From contig JAFEUB010000795.1 of the NCBI GenBank assembly GCA_024529925.1, positions 496,001-560,000 of the forward strand: a stretch of DNA of 64,000 bases. The letters run 5' to 3'. Positions 23,166 through 35,783 of this stretch are shown here, piece after piece. Below the pieces are notes generated by a model. That model searched no databases. It worked only from the letters and a program-made list of their open reading frames with translations, and had not been told where the DNA came from. The translations under genes and the position numbers were made by a program. Origin of the DNA: Ophthalmolycus amberensis (lineage: Eukaryota > Chordata > Actinopteri > Perciformes > Zoarcidae). How positions within the stretch are numbered: position 1 is the stretch's first letter; every line of letters begins with the position of its first letter.

Positions 23166-24059
23166 ATACAGTAGAAAGATGTTTAAAAAAGTGATGGTTT
23201 TGTTTCAGTATACAATTGCATCAGTTACCAGCAGACCACAACAAGCTTATAAGCAAGTGCCATTTTCCTTTCACTGCTTGTGAAACATACACACATTGTA
23301 AATTGTATTAGTCAAACGTTATAAACACGCACGTTTTAAAAACTAGCACTAACTTTGAACTGGACTGTCCTACATATTTAACAAACTATGGAGGGGGGCA
23401 TCATCCCCCATCAGCACCCAGCAGACTGCCACTGGTTGATGTGTAACACTAGAGACCGCCAGTGAGCCATGATACGCGCATGGCTCTGGGAACGTGAATG
23501 GTGAGTCAATGTGCCTTATCTGTATGGGCCCATCGGCTGTAATGGCACGATGCTCATAATGACAGAAGACTGCTCGTGACACAAGAAAAGCTTGATAGAG
23601 GCTCAGCACGTGAGCAAGAGAGAGGAAACGTGGAGGCGAACTTCGGCAGGTTGTGCATAAAAAAAAGGTATATGCAGAGATGCACGTGTGAATCGCCGAG
23701 TGTTGATTCCACAGTGTAAGAACCGGTGTAAGGATGATTGAAGATCAGGACTGATGTGAAAAATATGACATTCATGCCATTTCTGCTCACTATTACGAGC
23801 GATTTCTCAATATTTGCTTTCACCTGCGCTCCTTTCGGAGCAGCGGCAGGCTTAAGTAGAATCTGCTGTCTGTCATAATCACCATTATCAAAAAGGGCTA
23901 GAAAAGCCTTTTAAAAAAATAAAAAATATGAGCCATAATGGCCTAAATAGAAAAAACAAATGATGCATATGAAAGTCCCCATTTATTTACGTTAATTTGT
24001 CATCATGAGCTGCTCATCAATGTTTAGTTTCGGAGTGAAAGTGTGCGCAAAATGTCTCT
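23166..24059. other. Intergenic sequence upstream of a CpG-rich block
   Basis: No exon or element is recognised. CpG frequency rises towards the right-hand end. Confidence 0.4.
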
Positions 24060-24257
24060 CTAGAATCTCAGATGAAACGGTCTACACAACACTGTGCGCA
24101 CGGATTCGCAGACGACCTCCTACCGACTAACCTCACGTCACCCCGCCCGTCTGCCCGCCGTCTCCTCCCTAGAACATTTGCTGTGGCCATCCCTTTGAGC
24201 GACTCTGGGCTGAGAGAAAAAAAAAAGAGACGGACACAGACAGAGGGAGAAAGTGAG

Positions 24258-24290
<33 letters not shown>

Positions 24291-24560
24291 CCCAAAATCA
24301 CCAAGACTACCTGCTCCATCCAGCACAACAAGGGGTGGAGGACGCACAAGTGCAAGCGCGTCCGTGCGTGCCAGCCGACCAAGACAATAAACGCGCATGC
24401 AAAGACCGCAAATCCAGAAATTGGAATAAGAGTTTATCTTGAGAACTCTTTGGAAGAGAGCACAGCTTTGCGACAAGAAACCAAGACAGCCTGTGAGTAC
24501 ACGGTACGAAGAGCCATGCATCTCAACAGAGAAGAAGACAACAGCAAAGGTGAGCAAAAG
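24060..24560 (+). promoter_or_regulatory. Putative promoter and 5' UTR exon of an unidentified gene
   Basis: GC- and CpG-rich text (CACGTCACCCCGCCCGTCTG) is followed by a purine-rich (GA)n-containing leader of the kind seen in vertebrate 5' UTRs. There are two good plus-strand splice donors: GTGAGT at 24493 and GTGAGC after AGCAAAG at 24550. Between them an ATG at 24516 opens a 12-codon start, MHLNREEDNSK. A CRE-like TGACG/CGTCA word occurs near 24135. No downstream coding exon could be recognised, so the gene is unknown. Antisense frames across this block are compositional. Confidence 0.4.
24265..24290. repeat. (GA)n microsatellite
   Basis: Thirteen GA units inside the putative 5' leader, preceded by a short GTGTGT tract. 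Confidence 0.95.
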
Positions 24561-27500
24561 ATTTCCGCAGCCATCGGTGGATGGTTTTAATCCAGACTCT
24601 GTATAGTTCAAAGCTCTCGCGTTGGTTGCCAGATGCCCTTGAGTGTGCCATATCAAGTAATGATGCTGGGGGTCATTCCAACAAGCCGATGGTCACTGCT
24701 CTCATGGTTCTGTTATTGCCTGTCTGCTTTTCACCAAAAAGCCGTGCATGCGAGAAGCGAGAAGGGCTGTTGCATACACCCAAGGGGGCACTGTGTTTGC
24801 TGTCTGTGAGAGAGACTTGAGCACTTGTTGTGCCCGATTCGGTCGTTTTCAGCACGAGGTGACCTGAGCGTAAAATGCACAAGGTCATCCATTCCCGGTC
24901 ATATTGACGAGCAGCGTGTTGGTGTAGCGACGAGGTGCGTGTGTTTCGGAGGATACCGTTGTCTATAATTGAGACGCAACGGATGTGTGTCCTCCGATGT
25001 GGTCGGAGGGGAGAATTAGAGAGCAGACGGTGTGTAATGACACGAGCCCCCTCCATCAGTATAGTAATGATGGAGTAAATAGCCTCTGATGTGTCTGCCG
25101 GAGCCGTGCAGAATATTTTTACTCCCAATCTTTGAACTGAAGTCGAGGTCACTGACTAACACCTGATGCTGAAGGAGATTTGCCTCTGAATGTCTGTCGA
25201 CTTGACGCAGCCTGTGTCTTATTATGCATTGTTCAATAAACACCAATATAACTTATCTTGTGTTCACATGGAGCGAGTTAAGCATAATTCTACGTACAGC
25301 ATAAACATCAGCTGCACTGCTCAACCTGCACACTTGTATGAGATTCAACAATTTGTTGCATGTAATGTTCCAAAACTCTCCAAATGTAAGTGCAAATGTA
25401 AAACAAGCGGCATATCAGTGCAGTTCTGGACAGAATCCCAGTTTATTTTCGTCAAAATAGTAAGAAGTGTTAGAAATCTCTCTGTAAACTCTCTTTTCCT
25501 CACAACTGAGAAGCATGATGATAATGATGTAATAATGCTGGCAAGGGAATATAACATTTCAGTTTTTATGTGCAGATAGGCTTCATAGTCGGCTAATATC
25601 TTTGTTTTTTACCAGCTGCAAAGCATGCTGTTCAGAGAGGAGTTCCCCATGTAGTGAGTGGTGCTCTGCATCATCCCTCATCCAAAATGTCTTACGACCT
25701 CGTTGCCAGATATGGTTTCAACAGGGACAAAAGATGAGTCACCACCTGCAACTAGAAGTGATTTCATGATTACATGACAGGTGTGTGTGTGTGTGTGTGC
25801 ACACACCTGTGTGTAAATTCAACAGAAATTGCAACATTAAAGCAGCCAATAGTAGAAATTCCAGGACACATCTCAATAAATTGATTGGATTAAATAATTG
25901 TATTCATCCCCGGCGGGTTAAAAAGTAGAGCAACAACATACAGCATATTAATGAAATATAAATATATACGGTATATATATACAGTAAATCATTAAAATGT
26001 ATATGATAAAAAAATATGAACTATCTTTAGGATTTACAAATGCTCACATTACCATACTCTGGTAAACCTTCATTCCAAATTAGATACATTTAATTCATCA
26101 AGTAAATATCTGCCATCAAACTGACATGATGGTGAAACAAAAGCAAACAATCGTGAAAAGCTCCGAGCCAATGAGGCCAGCCGACTGTTTTATCTTTAAC
26201 CTGTAAATCTGTAACTCTGACAAACAGCTGTTCTAACAGTGTAACTTACTGTGTGTGACATATTAAAGATGCCTGGTGATCTTTAATGTTCTGCAAGGCC
26301 ACAGCCTGTTTTACCACTTACAGAAAACCCTTAACTCAAACAGAGTTTTATGCTTTAAGACCGTCTACTGTGTCAAAATGAATCATATCAATCACGAATA
26401 AATGATCTGACCCAGCCTCCAGCTTGAATTGTCATGTTGCATTAGATTGAGATAGTCTAACGCAGAAATATGTTTACGAAATTTACCTGCAGAGACAATT
26501 TCACCAATAATTTCAGGAAAGCATAAAGGGTTTGTTTCCTAAAATATTCATCATTTATGTTAAAAACCTATTTGCCTAACTATGAATCTGCAGCTTCATT
26601 AAGACACCACCAGCTCTCTTGTGAGATTGATTTGTGACGTGAGCTAAACAGGAAGCCATCATTCAAACTTCGATTCCTGTGAAGATGTTTTGATCAGCCA
26701 GATAAGTGTGTTTGTGCAGGTTTAAGTTTCTGAGTAAAATCCTGATTCTTTAAGCACCTGTCAAAAAATACAAATGAGCTGTAGTTTCAAGTCAACACTG
26801 AGACAAATCCGTATTGAGCGGCACACGGTGCAGTGACAAGGAAGAAAAAGGAGGCACAGATTCAACTTTTTCTCTCCGGATATCGATTCTGACACCTCAA
26901 CTCAGAGTTGCGAGTACCAATAAGGGACCAGTACTTTATTTTAAATGTTAGAGTCCGCACACTGCACTGTGTGGAACTCATTGGGGTGATGTTTATGTAA
27001 TGGGACATGAAGCTCGGGATTTCTGTTCCTCCCATCAGAGAAACTGTCAATGTAATTGTGCAGGAGATGCAATTAGAGATTCTAATTTTCTGCAGGTGTG
27101 AATGTGAGTAAATGGTTGGTCTCTGTACATGTGTTAACTCCTTGATAAGACAGATAGACTGTTCAAATTTGATCCTGCTTCTTGTCCACTGTGAGGTTCA
27201 AACCCCCTCGCTACACTGCACGGGATAAACTGGTTTAGTCTGTTGGAAATTAGTTTTTCTGTTCGTGTGGCTTTGACATACTTGCCTTTATGTCACCTGG
27301 ATATAATATCTGAAGCTGCCACATAATTAATCATAAAAAGACAGGAAATCTAACTGTTGGCAGCTTTTCATAATATAATTATTTATTCTAGTGTTATGGG
27401 CTTAATTTGTGTTGATGTCAGTAATTGGGTTTAAACTTTGATGTCACAATTTAGCAATATAAGTTCTGTGGCTTTTCATAAGCTAATTGATCCGCCTGTC

Positions 27501-30500
27501 CATGTCCATGCTGCAAGAACAGAATACATCACCTGCAATCAACAGGGTGTTAATATGCATTTCTTTAGAGGAGCACAGTCATTTGCATCTCCATGAAAAA
27601 TGTGTGATGAATGAGAGGAATGACTGCACTGTGGAGCATAGGCAGAGATGTGTTTCGTAGAGTTGTAGTATTCTGAGGTTGGTTTGTCGAGGTCCTCCCG
27701 CGGTGTTGTTGTAATCTCTCCAGAGCAGCCCAGGTGTAAATGTCAGACGTCAATGCAAGGTGCAATGGAGAATCATTATTAATCCGGCACGTGAACAGTC
27801 AGAGATAATTGCTTAATATTAGTAGCATTTAGATTCAGAGGGAAATGTTTAATTATGTTATGGCTCAAAACTAATGGGCTGGAATCTTATTATTGGTTTG
27901 AGACAAGCTGCAAGAAAGACGAGAGAGACAGAGCAGTAATTAATAAATCTGAAACAAAGGTATTTATATTCCCTGTTTAACTCTGAGGCAGAATGTTGGG
28001 GAGGAAGCCACTTAGATTTACAGACTCAAGGGATGGGACAGGACGCTGAAGCTGTGAAAAGGGAAATATTGCTCTGTTCTCGCTTTGCTGAACACATATT
28101 TACAACCAAAGACGAATATGATAGACGATCACATCAAAATGATGGCTGAATAGAAAAGTCAGACGGGGGGGGGTCAGACACAATGTGCCACGGAGAGGGA
28201 GTTGGGTTTGTTTGTTGTGAGAAGGCTGAATTAGTACCTTCTTCAGTTTCAATAGTCTGTCAAAACGATTTCCCCTCATGGTGTACAATTCAAAATGAAA
28301 GACTCAACAAAAATATTTTTCTTTTTCTGATGGTGTCATGTTGAAACACGTCAGCAGATTTCTCCGTCTGTAAGGTGTGAATAAAATCACCAAAATGTGA
28401 GATGTCGGGTGATGCTTGTTTTTGTTTGTCACTATTAAAGTAACAGTTATTTCCCCCCAAAAACCTTATTGCGTAATTTTTAAAAGGAGATTGTAAATAC
28501 AATGTGAGGAAGTCCACAAAGAAATAAAGATGTTTTGAAGTTATTGGGAAAAAAGAGAAAGCTGTTTACAAAAGTATAAAAAAGATGGTCCTTAACTTCA
28601 GTGTGTCAGTTTCTGCTCACTGTTTTGTGGAGGTAATAAATATAAAAACACATCATCTGTTCCTATACAAATAACTTATTTGTATTACTTTACATGCCAA
28701 TCATAAACTTGTGTTGGCCCAGACGAACACATTGCAAGATATAGTGTATATTTGTGTATTGTGTGGTGTGTGGTTAGACATCCCTGCTCTTACATAACAC
28801 TGTTGCAGCAGCATGCTAAAGACAGCATCCTAATTGTTCTCTACATCCGCCGAGCTTCTGTCGCTCCTCCCGCTTGACCCCGTTTGCCATCTTGTCTGGG
28901 TTTTATTTTGCGCCTCGCAATTATGGATGAGAAGTAACCGGCAAGGAAAACAGACGGCCAGAGATGGCGGAGAAGAGATTTTGGAATCTGGATGCATCAA
29001 GAAAGTAGTCTTCCACTGTAAAAACAGTGTGGGTTGAAAAAGTTACTGGCAGATATAGGGGGCTGGTGGAGAAAGACAGAAATAGATAATTGGAGACAGC
29101 GGCAGAGCGAGAGAGGCAGTCTAGATCTTGCCTTCCAGTAGTGAGTACTTTTGAAGAGGAAGCAAAAGAGAAAAAGAGACATACACTATTCCTTAAAATC
29201 AGTAAACTTAGTGAAGCAACACTGGTCTCCAGACTCTGTACACAGAGACAGTAAAGAGGACAAAGGCACAGAAAGAAGATCGCTGGATCCTTTTTACATT
29301 TTTTACAATACTGACGGATTGGGAGGAAGAGTCTCTTCAAGCTCTTCTGTTTGGTAAAATGCTGACAGCGATAACAGTACATTTAAGTATCCTTTAAAAA
29401 GAGTTTGTTCAACTAAGTATAATCAACCTGATGTCTCAGTCATACATGTAAGGTGAGTCAGAAGAACGCCTCTGAATATAATTAGCATACATGACAGATT
29501 TATTTGAGCATTGACTCAAGCGTGTGATGCAGACACGTGTTGGATATTATCATGCACACAGCTTTTTACTATCTTCACTAAAATAGGACAAACTGTCAAA
29601 ACGCACTAAGATACTGTGCATGTGATTGTTACCTTTATTGTACATCGAATGCCTGGGGATTTCTAAATGCAAAGTTGTTGCTTCAACGGTGGAGAGAGAA
29701 TGGCCACTAACAAACCTACAGCCCTTACATGTCCTGGATTGGGACAGGCCCATAATAAGCCGTTATCTACATGCGTGGGAACGAACGAGGGGACAACAGG
29801 CTGTCATTGGTAGACATCGTCGAGGACGCGGGTCCGGGGGAGATAGCCAGGAGGGAGACTAGATTATAACCCACGACCACGAGTCATGATCAGATTCCAA
29901 CCCACATCAGCAAGTACACCAACCAAACAGTATTAACTGTAACCAAGATCTGTTCTAACCTTAGATGTTTTAGTCGACCAACCCGAACCAAATCTCAACC
30001 ATACTGTAGTTGCTGTACACAGACATTGTAGAAAGTGACACCTTTTTTTAAAAATGTTGACATTGGGTGTAAAAAAACACAAAAAACATAACTAAATGTG
30101 ATCTGTGTTTTGTTTCATGTCAGGTGTAGGGTTGCAAAAACGTGACTGGCAAACACCGCCAGTTGATCTTTGAAGTACTATTGGCACCATAGCTTTTCTT
30201 TTTTGGCCTCTTGTGCTTTTCTAACAGCTGAATGAACAGCGAGGCTTCTTGGATAAGGTCACGATTCTCACAGGCCCTCTGATTGGCAATGACTGTTGAT
30301 TTCTAAGGCACTGATGGAACAACACCTGCCTGGATACCCACTGTCTGCAACAACAGACTTAAAGTGGCGATTACCTTATTTTGGTAGACGTAGGATAGGA
30401 TAGGAGAGGCAGATCTGTTTTGGGACTCCCGTCTCAACCCACGGTGGCCTTGTGTGACTCTGAGAGGCTCTTGGATGAGTAAGGCAGAGGGCTATTTGTG

Positions 30501-33000
30501 GTTTGTACTCCTGCCCAGAATGGATGCTTGAGAGAGGGGAGCACTGTTGCATCAAGAGTAAGAGTGCACCTTGGCTCTCTCTGTTGAAAAGGTGTGCAGC
30601 ATCGCTCCCCTCCCAATGTGGGTTAGACATTGGAAGACGGCTTGTTCAGTAACCTGTGACCTAGGTTACTAACACACCCCCCAAAATCTACACGCATCCA
30701 CATTATCCACATTTGTAGCCTATCATTACTACTGTCAGTCTATCCCAGGGGAAGAGCTCTCTTACCTTTAGGAGACTACGCAGGCACCCTCAGAGATGAG
30801 CAAGACTGGACTTTGGTTCGAATGTACAAAATACAAACCGGTTTTATTTGGTTTTTACAATAAGAAGATAATTAGAGGTTATACAAATAGATACTGTAAA
30901 AAGTAAGTAAAAGAAAAGACAAAATGTCAAATAAATCTCCAATAATTCTCGTAAAAAAAGAACTTAGATCCTCTAAGACCCTCCAAAAGAGCCCCCAAAA
31001 GCCTGCACAAAGCCTGTGTGTCTCTGTTGTATCCACCTATTTTTACTTTATTGCTTCGAGCATCTTTAACTTCCAGGTCCATATTTGCTCGACAACTTAA
31101 CATTAGTAAAATCATGACACACTTTAATTGCACTTAGCTTAGTGATGGGTAAGAAATCAATAATGTCTCATTCAGCGGAATAAAACTTAGTCTCAAAACA
31201 ACACTTTAAGATATTACTCACAGAGATTCATGGTTTAAAGATTAAACTTGGAACATATTGAAACTGTGGTACTGCAGTGTACTGCGGGTGAACTTTGATA
31301 CTGTCTTAACTTTCTTTCCTACTTTCTGCAGAGCGAGAAGCGAGACCCTAAAGCGTAACTGTAAGAATTTTTCTGTGGTTTGCGCACCTGGCTGACACCT
31401 ACACAATGGAAACATCTCTGTGTTTTCACATCTAACAGACTTTTATGACTTTAATTTGTCAATTAATTAATTGCTGAATTAATTATTTTAATAGAGGAAT
31501 AGAGAGATAGGTTTGGGTGAGGTGTGTCTTGGACACCTCAACACTATATTATCAAACAGGACACAAACCTAATTGTTTAAGAGGAGGATTGATGGCTGGA
31601 TATATCGATGGATGGATGGATGACAAAGAATAGGAAACAATCCAGATACAAGATGTGTGTGCACCCTACCTAGACTAAGAGAAGCCAACAGGATATTATA
31701 AGAACAGATATCAGCAGTCTAGCCAGGAACAGATGGTGAGACAGAGCTACACACAGACAGGCTCTTCCTGCCAATACGGAGAATAGTGTCAGGATGTAAA
31801 TACACAGACACATACAAACACAGTCTTGGACTTGCAAAAGTCTTGATGGGAGAGCGTCTATGATCTCATGATTCTGTCACACCCCCAAAGCTTAATTTCC
31901 TCTCTCCTTCTTTGTTTCGTTTCCTCTCCTTTTCCATTCTGCTCCTGTACCAACCCTCATCTTCTTCCACGAACTCTCTCCATCCACCCTCCAGCTTTTC
32001 TCCATTGTGTCACTTTGAAATGTTATGATTATACATTGGAATAATAACAAAAACTGATGCCTGAGTGACACACTGCACTTCCATTTGATCCACTTTTGGA
32101 TTCCTGTTCCTGGCAACAACATTTATGTCCGACTGGTAAATTATTCATTACAGGTAGTAGAGAGGCAATATAATTAAATAAGCTAATGCAAAGAAGCTCT
32201 CAGGGACTATTAAATGTAGCACAAATGTTTAGTACGCAGTTAATTAGGTTTATACTTGGTCTGATGCACATCAAACCTCCTAACCACAGCATCAACCGGG
32301 GGTGGAGCAGGCGCCAGTTTGGGGGCAGGTAACATGTGGAGTCCTGGAGGTCTGTCTTGTGGACCCTTTAGGGAGAGCTGTTCGTATACCTGCTGCAGTC
32401 CACCTCCACACATCAGCATTATGCTGCTGGCTCTGCCACAAATCCCCCATGTTTTACTTTTCTTGCAAACTTTCACTAAAGTTCTGAAGAGACTCAGTAA
32501 GTATTTTCTTTAAAAAGTTTTAGAATAAATAATTGACAGGTATACTCCTCGAATGAAACATCAACGTTAACCTTTTCAGCACCTGGCTGAGTAAATGTCC
32601 CACTTGCTGGGATGTCGATGGTTTTTGCTTCTTCAGGGCAGCTGTCCCGGGGAATGATGTCTTACATTATTTACTACAGTCGGTTTCGGTTGAAGCCAGG
32701 GTGAGATACAGGTCATGCAGTTGCAGAAACATGCATGATTAGCTGCAGAATGAAGTTAGTGGGAGTCAGACGGAGTCACTTCCCATAATTTGCGGTTTGT
32801 CCTCCAGCTACAAGGATACATTACGGCAGTCAATGTTTGTTCAGAAAAAAAGTGACAAATGCCCATCACCAGTTCAATGATATTCAGCTTTCAATATTAT
32901 AAAAATAACAAATAAATATAGCCACGAATCTTTAAATTTGAAGAGATGGAGAATTTGGAATCAGAGAGTATTTGCGTTATTAGTTATGTTTGCGGCAAGG
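24561..33000. other. Long stretch without a recognisable gene
   Basis: If the block at 24060-24560 is a first exon, this is probably intron. It contains a (GT)n hairpin at 25779-25811, a small LINE-tail remnant near 25889-25918 (TTGTATTCATCCCCGGCGGG), a 9-bp inverted repeat at 26262-26287 and many short chance frames. The longest frame, 28921-29382 (-), is low-complexity and unsupported. I found no exon with recognisable protein similarity. Confidence 0.4.
25779..25811. repeat. (GT)n microsatellite forming an inverted repeat
   Basis: CAGGTGTGTGTG is followed by the GT run and closed by CACACACCTG, so the locus can fold into a hairpin. Confidence 0.85.
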
Positions 33001-33079
33001 CTCTGGGGATGTCAATGTTGCTCTATTGGCAGTGTTGCCAAATTAATTAGTTTGCCTAATTACACTGATAAAACAGAAG

Positions 33080-33330
33080 AAGACCAGAGGCGATTTAATT
33101 TGTTCTATTGGTTGGTCAACTATTTTGTTCCAGAATAAAATATCTCTCAGCGGCACCTTGCTAACATGCTAAACTAAAATGGTGAACATGGTAAAAATTA
33201 TACCTGTTTAACATTAGCATGTTAGCATTGTCAATGTGAGCATGTTAGCATGCTAAACTTAGCATTAATCCCAAAGCACTCCTGTGCGTACAAACTGCCA
33301 CACAGAGCCTCGAGCATAGCTGCACGCTTG
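33080..33330 (+). repeat. TTAGCATGCTAA-rich dispersed fish repeat (copy 1)
   Basis: The block contains TTGGTCAACTATTTTGTTCC, then ATGGTGAACATGGTAAAAA, then repeated GCATGTTAGCAT and GAGCATGTTAGCATGC words, and AAAGCACTCCTGTGC. This order is characteristic of a repeat widespread in percomorph fish. The middle part is deleted relative to the copy at 53645. The class is not established. Confidence 0.6.
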
Positions 33331-33544
33331 ATAAACGACTGATTGTGTTCAGGTCAAATTTGACTTGTATTCAAGTTTAGATGTGTGAAACATACCTTTA
33401 ATTTTTTGTGATCAGAACAAGGCTTCAACAATGGCCTACTAAATACAATAAAGCACATTTAGATAATTTTCCCTTTTTTTAATGGTTATAAAACAAAAAG
33501 TTCCCTGAATAATGTGGTGTTATGTGTTAAATCAGCTGATGCAG
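33331..33544. other. AT-rich spacer
   Basis: No feature is recognised between the dispersed repeat and the open frame that follows. Confidence 0.4.
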
Positions 33545-34072
33545 CTAAAGATGCATCAAATTCCTTCCTTGCTGTTTCAGACAGAAGCACAATGTCTGAC
33601 CTTTGGTCACACTTTGTCGTACCTCAGAATTTGAGTTACTTCCACCCCCGTCAACCTTCAGCTGCCAGTTTAACTCTGCTCTGAGGCCTTGCGATACCGA
33701 TTTTTTTATTTCTCCCCCACTGATGAAAGCAGTGGTCTGCGTGGCTGTATGAGGTGACTTGCCTTGGACGTAGCCCCGAAGGATGATGTTTGCTACAGCC
33801 TTCAGCACCTGGTCGCTGTGCGGCCGCTGTGCGGCCGCTGTGCGGCCGCTGTGCGGCCGCTGTGCGGCCGCTGTGCGGCCGCTGTGCGGCCGCTGTGCGG
33901 CCGCTGTGTCCATCTCAGGGCCACTTAGCAGCAGCTGAATATTTGCAGCAGTGTTCTTCTCCTGAGGCACCGAGGGGCACGGAGGTGACTCAGCCTCACT
34001 CCTGAAGAACAGACTGAACAGGCTGTTGCACAGACAGTGAATTAATTTCAGAAAATTCGGAGCAGGCTGCAT
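33545..34072 (-). CDS. Unrecognised open frame containing an 11-bp minisatellite
   Basis: A 175-codon minus-strand frame starting MQPAPNFLKLIHCLCN. It crosses the GC-rich minisatellite at 33818-33905, where an 11-bp unit is read through in three successive frames to give AAAQRPHSGRT-type repeats. After the repeat comes DQVLKAVANIILRGYVQGK, which looks protein-like, but I cannot assign it to a family. A TTCTTCAG acceptor-like word occurs near residue 24, so part of it could be an exon. Both strands are open across the minisatellite, so the frame's length is partly due to the repeat. It may be fortuitous. Confidence 0.2.
   Translation of the reverse strand: MQPAPNFLKLIHCLCNSLFSLFFRSEAESPPCPSVPQEKNTAANIQLLLSGPEMDTAAAQRPHSGRTAAAQRPHSGRTAAAQRPHSDQVLKAVANIILRGYVQGKSPHTATQTTAFISGGEIKKSVSQGLRAELNWQLKVDGGGSNSNSEVRQSVTKGQTLCFCLKQQGRNLMHL
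33818..33905. repeat. GC-rich minisatellite, 8 x 11 bp, one NotI site per unit
   Basis: Eight identical copies of GTGCGGCCGCT lie in tandem. Each contains the NotI palindrome GCGGCCGC. No variant unit is present, which implies recent expansion. The flank at 33906 continues GTGTCCATC. Confidence 0.97.
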
Positions 34073-35737
34073 TGAAATGTACTTCTCACACTGAATTCCA
34101 ATCTGTCCATTTCAATCTGTCCATTTCAATTTTGTATCCATTGTATCTATATTGAGGACCCATAGAAAAGACAAAGGTTATATATATATATAAATTGAAA
34201 GTATAAATGCACATATATAGAATATAAACTGCTTTTAAAAGCTTGTTATGAGGCGCACAACCTTTTGATACAAGCCACCCATAGTTTCCATTACAACTAA
34301 ACGCCCACCATCTGCACACTGCCACTGATGAATGTAATTGCCATATTCTTGTTATCAGCTATCTACAGTGTCCCCTGTGCAGGGAAATGAGATGGAGAAA
34401 TACGAGTGTGTTTGTTTACAGGTTGGCAAAATGGAGGGTCCCATCCCTTTGTTAATGATGATGTTTGCTCATGTGTGTCTGTGTTTGCAATGATGTGTGA
34501 CAACGTCCACAACAATTTTTGCATCAGTGTCAAGCTGATGTTCTCCTGCTACAGTGTCACTTCTGCTGCTTTCTCTTTCAATTCATTCCCTTTGCTTTTA
34601 AGGGATTTTGTTTCTTGTTTTCCCTGTACATCTAAAACCATCATGCATTCAAAATGCTTAAATTATACTGATGGAAAGTGGGCCACGAATGGAGAGAGAG
34701 GGACAGAAGGAGGATGGAGCACAACGATGGCACTCCATTGAGGATTTTGGAGAGAGGAGAGGAGAGTAGGCAAAGCAGAGGTGATTTGAAGAGTAAGAAA
34801 AGATAGAATGAAGAAAGAGGGGAGTTAATATATCGGCATTCATCCGAGTATGATAAATACATTTTAAAAAGCCCAAGGCTGGGCAGGCTGAGACGCCAAA
34901 TATGCAATAGTTCTCCCATCATGCACTACTTCGCTCAGACATTTTTACCCCTCTCAGACAGACACAGTGAGACATGATAAAACACGTTATCAACATGTGA
35001 ATCATGTGTTTGTGACTATTCTCCTGACCAGGGTTTAACAGAGATTGGACACACTGCTCGCCTTCAGCCTGAAAGAGGGATTATGGGAACTGTAGGATTA
35101 CTACAGCTATACTTAATAATAGGGTTCAGGGTATTCACAATAATACACTCTGAGGTAAACTTTCTGGTACTCGTCTCCAAGGCGGAGTTCTTTGCCTCCA
35201 CCTTGTCTGTTCATTTCACAATCAGGGCATTATGTTGCGTATCATTTATATTGGAGCAATTTCATTTGATTTACAACGGAAGAGCCAATTCTTTTTTCGT
35301 TTTCTGGTTGTTTACTTGGTTGGATTGATTGGTTGCTGGAGGTATGTTACAGGAGTTACAGGAGAGAGAACCAGACGGATGGTTACAGGCCCAGTCTGAG
35401 TTTATTTATAAATAAACACTTTGAATAATTTAGAGGAACCATCAAGAGACCACGTGGGATACTCCCAAGTTGGATAAGAAGAGGATACAAAACAAAATCC
35501 TACATTTTTAAGGGTACTCTCAGGTTTGTCATGCTCTCCACAAAGCATACCTGAGGAAGAGAAACTATGATTGTCATTGGAAAAAATGCTCCATCAATTT
35601 CCCAGACAGATAGCAGAAAGATATTGCGAAGATTAACTCAGATAACATCATCAGACTACTGTCTGTCCCATATCTTCTTAAAACTGTACAAGCAAAAAAA
35701 CTAAAAAACATCATGTTGTAATCTCTCTATTCATCAA

Positions 35738-35783
<46 letters not shown>

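Noticed and set aside
24138..24656. A 172-codon minus-strand frame over the putative first exon
   Set aside because: It is produced by the (GA)n tract and biased composition (LSLSLS runs). The splice donors point to the other strand.
28921..29382. A 153-codon Cys/Ser/Phe-rich minus-strand frame
   Set aside because: Low-complexity composition, overlapping frames on the other strand and no family match.
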